NCBI GenBank assembly: GCA_900544205.1
Contig: UQUG01000049.1
Location: 1-13,789 of the forward strand
DNA length: 13,789 bases
Reading direction: 5' to 3'
Source: an uncultured Collinsella sp.
GTDB taxonomy: Bacteria > Actinomycetota > Coriobacteriia > Coriobacteriales > Coriobacteriaceae
The notes beneath the pieces are model-generated. The model saw only the letters and a program-made list of their open reading frames with translations. It was not told the DNA's origin and ran no database searches. Below are positions 11,050-13,789 of this stretch, piece by piece. Within the stretch, counting starts at the first letter, position 1. Each line of letters starts with the position of its first letter. Both the position numbers and the translations under genes were made by a program.

Positions 11050-11892
11050 ATGGCAATCAAAGCCATCGCGATGGATATCGACGGTACGCTCACCAACGAT
11101 CAGAAAGTGATTAGCCCGCGTACGCGCGAGAAGCTGCTCGCGGCGCAGGAGTCGGGCATTAAGCTCATTTTGGCTTCGGGCCGTCCCGCATGGGGGCTCC
11201 ACGCCTTGGCGCAGGAGCTCGACCTCCAAAACCATGACGGTCTGCTAGTTGCCTTTAACGGCGCACACGTCGTCGATGCCCAGACCGACGAGGTACTGTT
11301 CGATCAGGCTATGCCTGCCGACGAATTGCATCGCCTGATTGATCACCTGCGTAATTTTGACGTGATCCCTATGATTTCGCTCGGTCGCGATTTGCACGTC
11401 GAGGACTCGTACCGCTGCATGATCACGCTGCCTGACGGCTCGCAGAAAAACATCGTCAAATACGAGCGCGATGCGTGCGATCTTAAGATCCGCGAGGTCG
11501 AGAGCCTGCATGAGGTCGCTGATGCTTATCCCGTGGACAAGCTGCTGACGGCGGGCGATCCGGCCTACCTGCAGGCGCATTACGAGGAGATGTATGCGCC
11601 CTTTAAGCAGACGCTTTCGGGCATGTTTACGGCCGACTGGTACTTTGAGTACACGGCGCACGGTATCGACAAAGCCCGTGCGCTCGAGGGTGCCCTGCCC
11701 AAACTCGGCATCGATGCCAGCGAGGTCGTATCGTTTGGCGACGGCCAGAACGACAAGTCCATGATTGAGTGGGCCGGCACCGGTGTTGCCATGGGTAACG
11801 CCGTCGATGAGGTTAAGGCTGTGGCCCAGATGGTGACCGCCGATAACAACGAAGATGGTATTGCAATGGCGCTGGATAAGCTGCTGGGTTAG
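11050..11892 (+). CDS. Cof-type HAD-IIB family phosphatase
   Basis: 280-aa cytoplasmic HAD hydrolase with a C2-type cap; such enzymes dephosphorylate sugar phosphates, nucleotides or cofactor precursors, and the substrate cannot be predicted from sequence. Motif I is AMDIDGTL (nucleophile D9, general acid D11). Motif II is LASGRP (41-46), the lysine lies in GIDKARAL, and motif IV is SFGDGQNDKSM with D231 and D235. The cap domain lies between motifs II and III. The start at 11050 is preceded by GGGAGG; an upstream in-frame ATG at 10999 lacks a ribosome site. It ends at its own terminator (11916-11944). A TATGAT at 11007-11012 may be the -10 of its promoter, without a good -35. Confidence 0.93.
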   Translation: MAIKAIAMDIDGTLTNDQKVISPRTREKLLAAQESGIKLILASGRPAWGLHALAQELDLQNHDGLLVAFNGAHVVDAQTDEVLFDQAMPADELHRLIDHLRNFDVIPMISLGRDLHVEDSYRCMITLPDGSQKNIVKYERDACDLKIREVESLHEVADAYPVDKLLTAGDPAYLQAHYEEMYAPFKQTLSGMFTADWYFEYTAHGIDKARALEGALPKLGIDASEVVSFGDGQNDKSMIEWAGTGVAMGNAVDEVKAVAQMVTADNNEDGIAMALDKLLG

Positions 11893-11915
11893 AATCGCCG
11901 ATTAATGCATGGTTC

Positions 11916-11944
11916 GGGCGCCTGCTCGCGGGCGTCCTTTTGTT
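11916..11944 (+). terminator. Terminator after the HAD-IIB gene
   Basis: GGGCGCC (11916-11922) pairs with GGCGTCC (11931-11937), including one G-U pair, and is followed by TTTTGTT. It ends about 13 bp before the GTG start of the next gene, so it may also allow read-through or act as an attenuator for that gene. Confidence 0.7.
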
Positions 11945-11956
11945 AGGGAGGGTGCC

Positions 11957-12616
11957 GTGTCCGCATTTCCGTTCGACGCCGTTATCTTTGACATGGACGG
12001 CGTCATTGTCGATACCGAGTATTACTACCTGGGCGAGACTGCCGCGTTTGCCAAGGAGCTTGGGCTTAATCTGACTCAAGAGGAGTTGAATGGGCAGGTC
12101 GGTACCTCGCATCAGTTCTTCCTGCATATGCTGGTCGATTGGTTTGAGCGCGCCGGTAAGGGGCACTTCACTGGCGAGGAAGCGTTGGCCCGTTGGGACG
12201 AGTGGGCGCATGAGCGTCCGCGCGACTATCAGGCTTTGATTAACCCAGGCGCCGTGGATACGATTCGAGAGCTGCCGCGCCGTGGCGTTCGCGTGGCGCT
12301 TGCCAGCTCGTCTCCCATGGATAGCATCGAGGAAGTGCTCAACGCATGCGGGCTGTCGGATGCCTTTGAGTATGTGGTGAGCGGCGAGCAGTTTAAGGAG
12401 AGCAAGCCCGAGCCCGACATCTACCTGCATGCGCTGGACCTGCTGGGGCTGCCCGCGAATCGCTGCTGCTGCGTCGAGGATTCGGTGCCTGGCATCACTG
12501 CCGGCAAGCGAGCCGGCCTGACAGTCATTGCCAAGCGCGAGGAGCGCTTTGGCTTTAGCCAGGATGCCGCGGACAAGATTATCGACCAGCTGCCGGAGCT
12601 GCTGGAACTCGCGTAG
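11957..12616 (+). CDS. HAD-IA hydrolase, beta-phosphoglucomutase-like
   Basis: 219-aa HAD protein with a C1 helical cap. Motif I is FDMDGVIVDTE (nucleophile D12, acid/base D14). Motif II is ALASSSP, the conserved lysine is in KESKPEPDIY, and motif IV is CCVEDSVPGITAGKRAGL. This pattern is typical of the beta-phosphoglucomutase/phosphatase branch, in which the second aspartate and the DGV/DTE segment are kept; mutase versus phosphatase activity cannot be told. The start is GTG 11957, with AGGGAGGG directly upstream, and the first strand begins 7 residues later. An in-frame ATG at 11909 would run through the preceding terminator and is rejected. The next gene begins 62 bp downstream in the same direction, without a terminator between, so they probably form an operon in which this enzyme may act on a phosphorylated sugar or sugar-amine. 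Confidence 0.9.
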   Translation: MSAFPFDAVIFDMDGVIVDTEYYYLGETAAFAKELGLNLTQEELNGQVGTSHQFFLHMLVDWFERAGKGHFTGEEALARWDEWAHERPRDYQALINPGAVDTIRELPRRGVRVALASSSPMDSIEEVLNACGLSDAFEYVVSGEQFKESKPEPDIYLHALDLLGLPANRCCCVEDSVPGITAGKRAGLTVIAKREERFGFSQDAADKIIDQLPELLELA

Positions 12617-12678
12617 ATTCTGGGCGGTACTGCTGTCACAACAGTGGTTCCGTTGGCATAAGAGAGAGGGGCGGCGTC

Positions 12679-13542
12679 ATGGCATTTAACGTGAGCGCAC
12701 TGGGGTTTGGCGACAACGTCGTCGACTGCTACGAGCATATCCACACAATGTATCCGGGTGGCAATGCGGTGAACTTTGCCGTGTATGCCAAGAAGTGCGG
12801 CGCCGCGCGCTCCGCGTATATGGGCATCTTTGGTAATGACGCTGCTGCTGAGCATGTGATTGCGAGTCTTGAGGATGAGGACGTTGAGCTTGCCAAGTGC
12901 AAGCAGCTCATCGGCGAGAACGGTGCGGCACGCGTGACCGTCGTTAACGGCGACCGTGTTTTCCTTGGCTCCAATGAGGGCGGCATCCGTGGTGATGCGC
13001 GCTATGTGCTCGATCGCTTTGACCTTGCGTACGTGAAGCAGTTCGACGTAGTCCACTCGGGCAACTATTGCTTTACCGAGCGTGAACTTCCCAAGTTGAA
13101 GGCCGCGGGCATCACGGTTTCGTTTGACTTCTCGGACGATTCGACCGACGAGTACTACGAGCAGATTGCTCCCTACGTTGACTTCGCGTTCTTTAGCGCG
13201 GCAGACGCCGCGAGTGAGGATGAGATTCGCGAGCGTCTGGCATGGGTGAGGAGCCTAGGTCCGCGTTTCGTATCGGCAACGGCTGGCGCTGAGGGCTGCA
13301 TTGCCTATGATGGCGATCGTTATTACCGCCAACTGGCTAAGCCGGTAACGGATATGAAGGACACCATGGGTGCGGGCGACTCATTCCTGACTTCGTTCCT
13401 GATGTGTTATCTCGATTCCGTCAAGCGTGGCGAGGATGGTGCCGAGGCCATCGAGCGTGCACTCGACTTTGCGGCGGGGTTTGCTTCGACCGTATGCGGC
13501 ATGGAAGGCTCCTGGGGCCATGGAGTGCCGATTTCCGAATAG
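12679..13542 (+). CDS. frlD: PfkB-family kinase, fructoselysine 6-kinase-like
   Basis: 287-aa sugar kinase of the ribokinase/PfkB family. It resembles FrlD of E. coli in length and in several segments: GDNVVDCY (11-18), PGGNAVNFAVYAKK (26-39), FDVVHSGNYC, a SFDFSDD segment where FrlD has AFDFSDK, VDFAFFSA, and the ATP/anion-hole motif DTMGAGDSF (228-236) with catalytic base D234. FrlD phosphorylates fructoselysine, an Amadori product of glycated protein, which the deglycase FrlB then splits to lysine and glucose 6-phosphate. No frlB or transporter is seen in the window, so substrate assignment is tentative; related sugar or fructosamine substrates are possible. The start at 12679 has GAGAGGGG upstream. 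It probably shares a transcript with the preceding HAD-IA gene. Confidence 0.85.
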   Translation: MAFNVSALGFGDNVVDCYEHIHTMYPGGNAVNFAVYAKKCGAARSAYMGIFGNDAAAEHVIASLEDEDVELAKCKQLIGENGAARVTVVNGDRVFLGSNEGGIRGDARYVLDRFDLAYVKQFDVVHSGNYCFTERELPKLKAAGITVSFDFSDDSTDEYYEQIAPYVDFAFFSAADAASEDEIRERLAWVRSLGPRFVSATAGAEGCIAYDGDRYYRQLAKPVTDMKDTMGAGDSFLTSFLMCYLDSVKRGEDGAEAIERALDFAAGFASTVCGMEGSWGHGVPISE

Positions 13543-13548
13543 GTGAGC

Positions 13549-13583
13549 AGTCCCGGGGAGTCGAATTGTCGCCCCCCGGGACT
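13549..13583 (+). terminator. GC-rich hairpin after the kinase gene
   Basis: AGTCCCGGGG (13549-13558) and CCCCGGGACT (13574-13583) form a perfect 10-bp stem around a 15-base loop. It begins 7 bases after the kinase stop codon. There is no T run behind it on either strand, so it may be a weak or factor-dependent terminator, or an mRNA 3'-end stabiliser. Confidence 0.5.
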
Positions 13584-13612
13584 CCATGGACAAAAAATGC
13601 TAAATATGAGTA

Positions 13613-13633
13613 CTGTCACTAATTTAGTAACAG
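13613..13633. promoter_or_regulatory. 21-bp inverted repeat, likely operator
   Basis: CTGTCACTAA (13613-13622) and TTAGTAACAG (13624-13633) are inverted with one mismatch and one central base. The AT-rich centre and 10-bp arms fit a dimeric repressor of the helix-turn-helix type. The remaining bases to the right edge (13634-13789) contain no gene that I can support; the operator probably serves a gene beyond the edge, or the kinase region. Confidence 0.45.
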
Positions 13634-13789
13634 CGAAATTAAGCTATTGAGGGCCTAGTTGGGTGTCTGCGAGTGATTAAAACCTGCTAAAAATGACTTT
13701 AACCACCTTAAAGTGCCTTGATAATGGATAGCTGTAGGTCGCGCGCGCAGACGTGGTGTAAGAGTGTCCTGAGGTCCGTCGCTGCAAGT

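Noticed and set aside
11909..11956. Upstream ATG extension of the HAD-IA gene
   Set aside because: It runs through the terminator hairpin of the previous gene and has no ribosome site, whereas GTG 11957 has a strong one.
13678..13693. AAAACCTGCTAAAAA as a third copy of the hairpin repeat
   Set aside because: Only about 14 bases resemble the left border of the 3837 repeat and no hairpin partner follows, so chance is as likely.
1..13789. CRISPR array, rRNA or tRNA genes, insertion-sequence transposase
   Set aside because: No regularly spaced identical repeats, no rRNA-like or cloverleaf sequence, and no transposase or integrase domain were found on either strand.

Overview
The window reads as chromosomal DNA from a GC-rich gut-type Actinomycetota of the class Coriobacteriia, most likely Collinsella or a close relative. 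This is inferred from the mix of families (clostridial-type short flavodoxin with a DUF3793 partner, Gram-positive YolD/Y-family polymerase pair, Gram-positive SOS box, fructosamine kinase) in a G+C-rich coding background. No rRNA or tRNA gene is present to settle the taxonomy.

Left part (1-4640). On the minus strand lie a short-chain flavodoxin and a DUF3793 gene behind a good sigma-A-type promoter. Divergent from them is a small membrane-anchored heavy-metal-associated (CopZ-like) protein whose leader carries a CsoR-type operator. Next comes a minus-strand translesion-synthesis operon, a Y-family polymerase overlapping a YolD gene, with a LexA box just downstream of a near-consensus -10. 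A plus-strand ORF that looks like only the N-terminal half of an iron-containing alcohol dehydrogenase follows. It is bracketed by two ~80-bp hairpin-forming repeats that resemble a MITE or intergenic palindromic family.

Middle part (4640-10010). pgi (glucose-6-phosphate isomerase) is complete. Immediately after it sit three minus-strand accessory genes: an unrecognised 296-aa protein, a ClpP-like serine protease with an intact triad, and a VirD4/TraG-like coupling ATPase without a membrane domain. Beyond them the last ten codons of pgi reappear (9916-9947), followed by a second version of the pgi-type terminator. The simplest reading is a small integrated element, about 3.5 kb, at the 3' end of pgi, with the displaced chromosomal gene end now at its far side. 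No integrase or relaxase is visible inside it. This is the most interesting region of the window.

Right part (10010-13789). Plus-strand housekeeping and catabolic genes: deoC (deoxyribose-phosphate aldolase), a Cof-type HAD-IIB phosphatase, a beta-phosphoglucomutase-like HAD-IA hydrolase, and a PfkB-family kinase closely resembling fructoselysine 6-kinase FrlD. The last two probably share a transcript. The final 247 bp hold a GC-rich hairpin and a 21-bp AT-rich inverted repeat that looks like an operator for a gene beyond the right edge.
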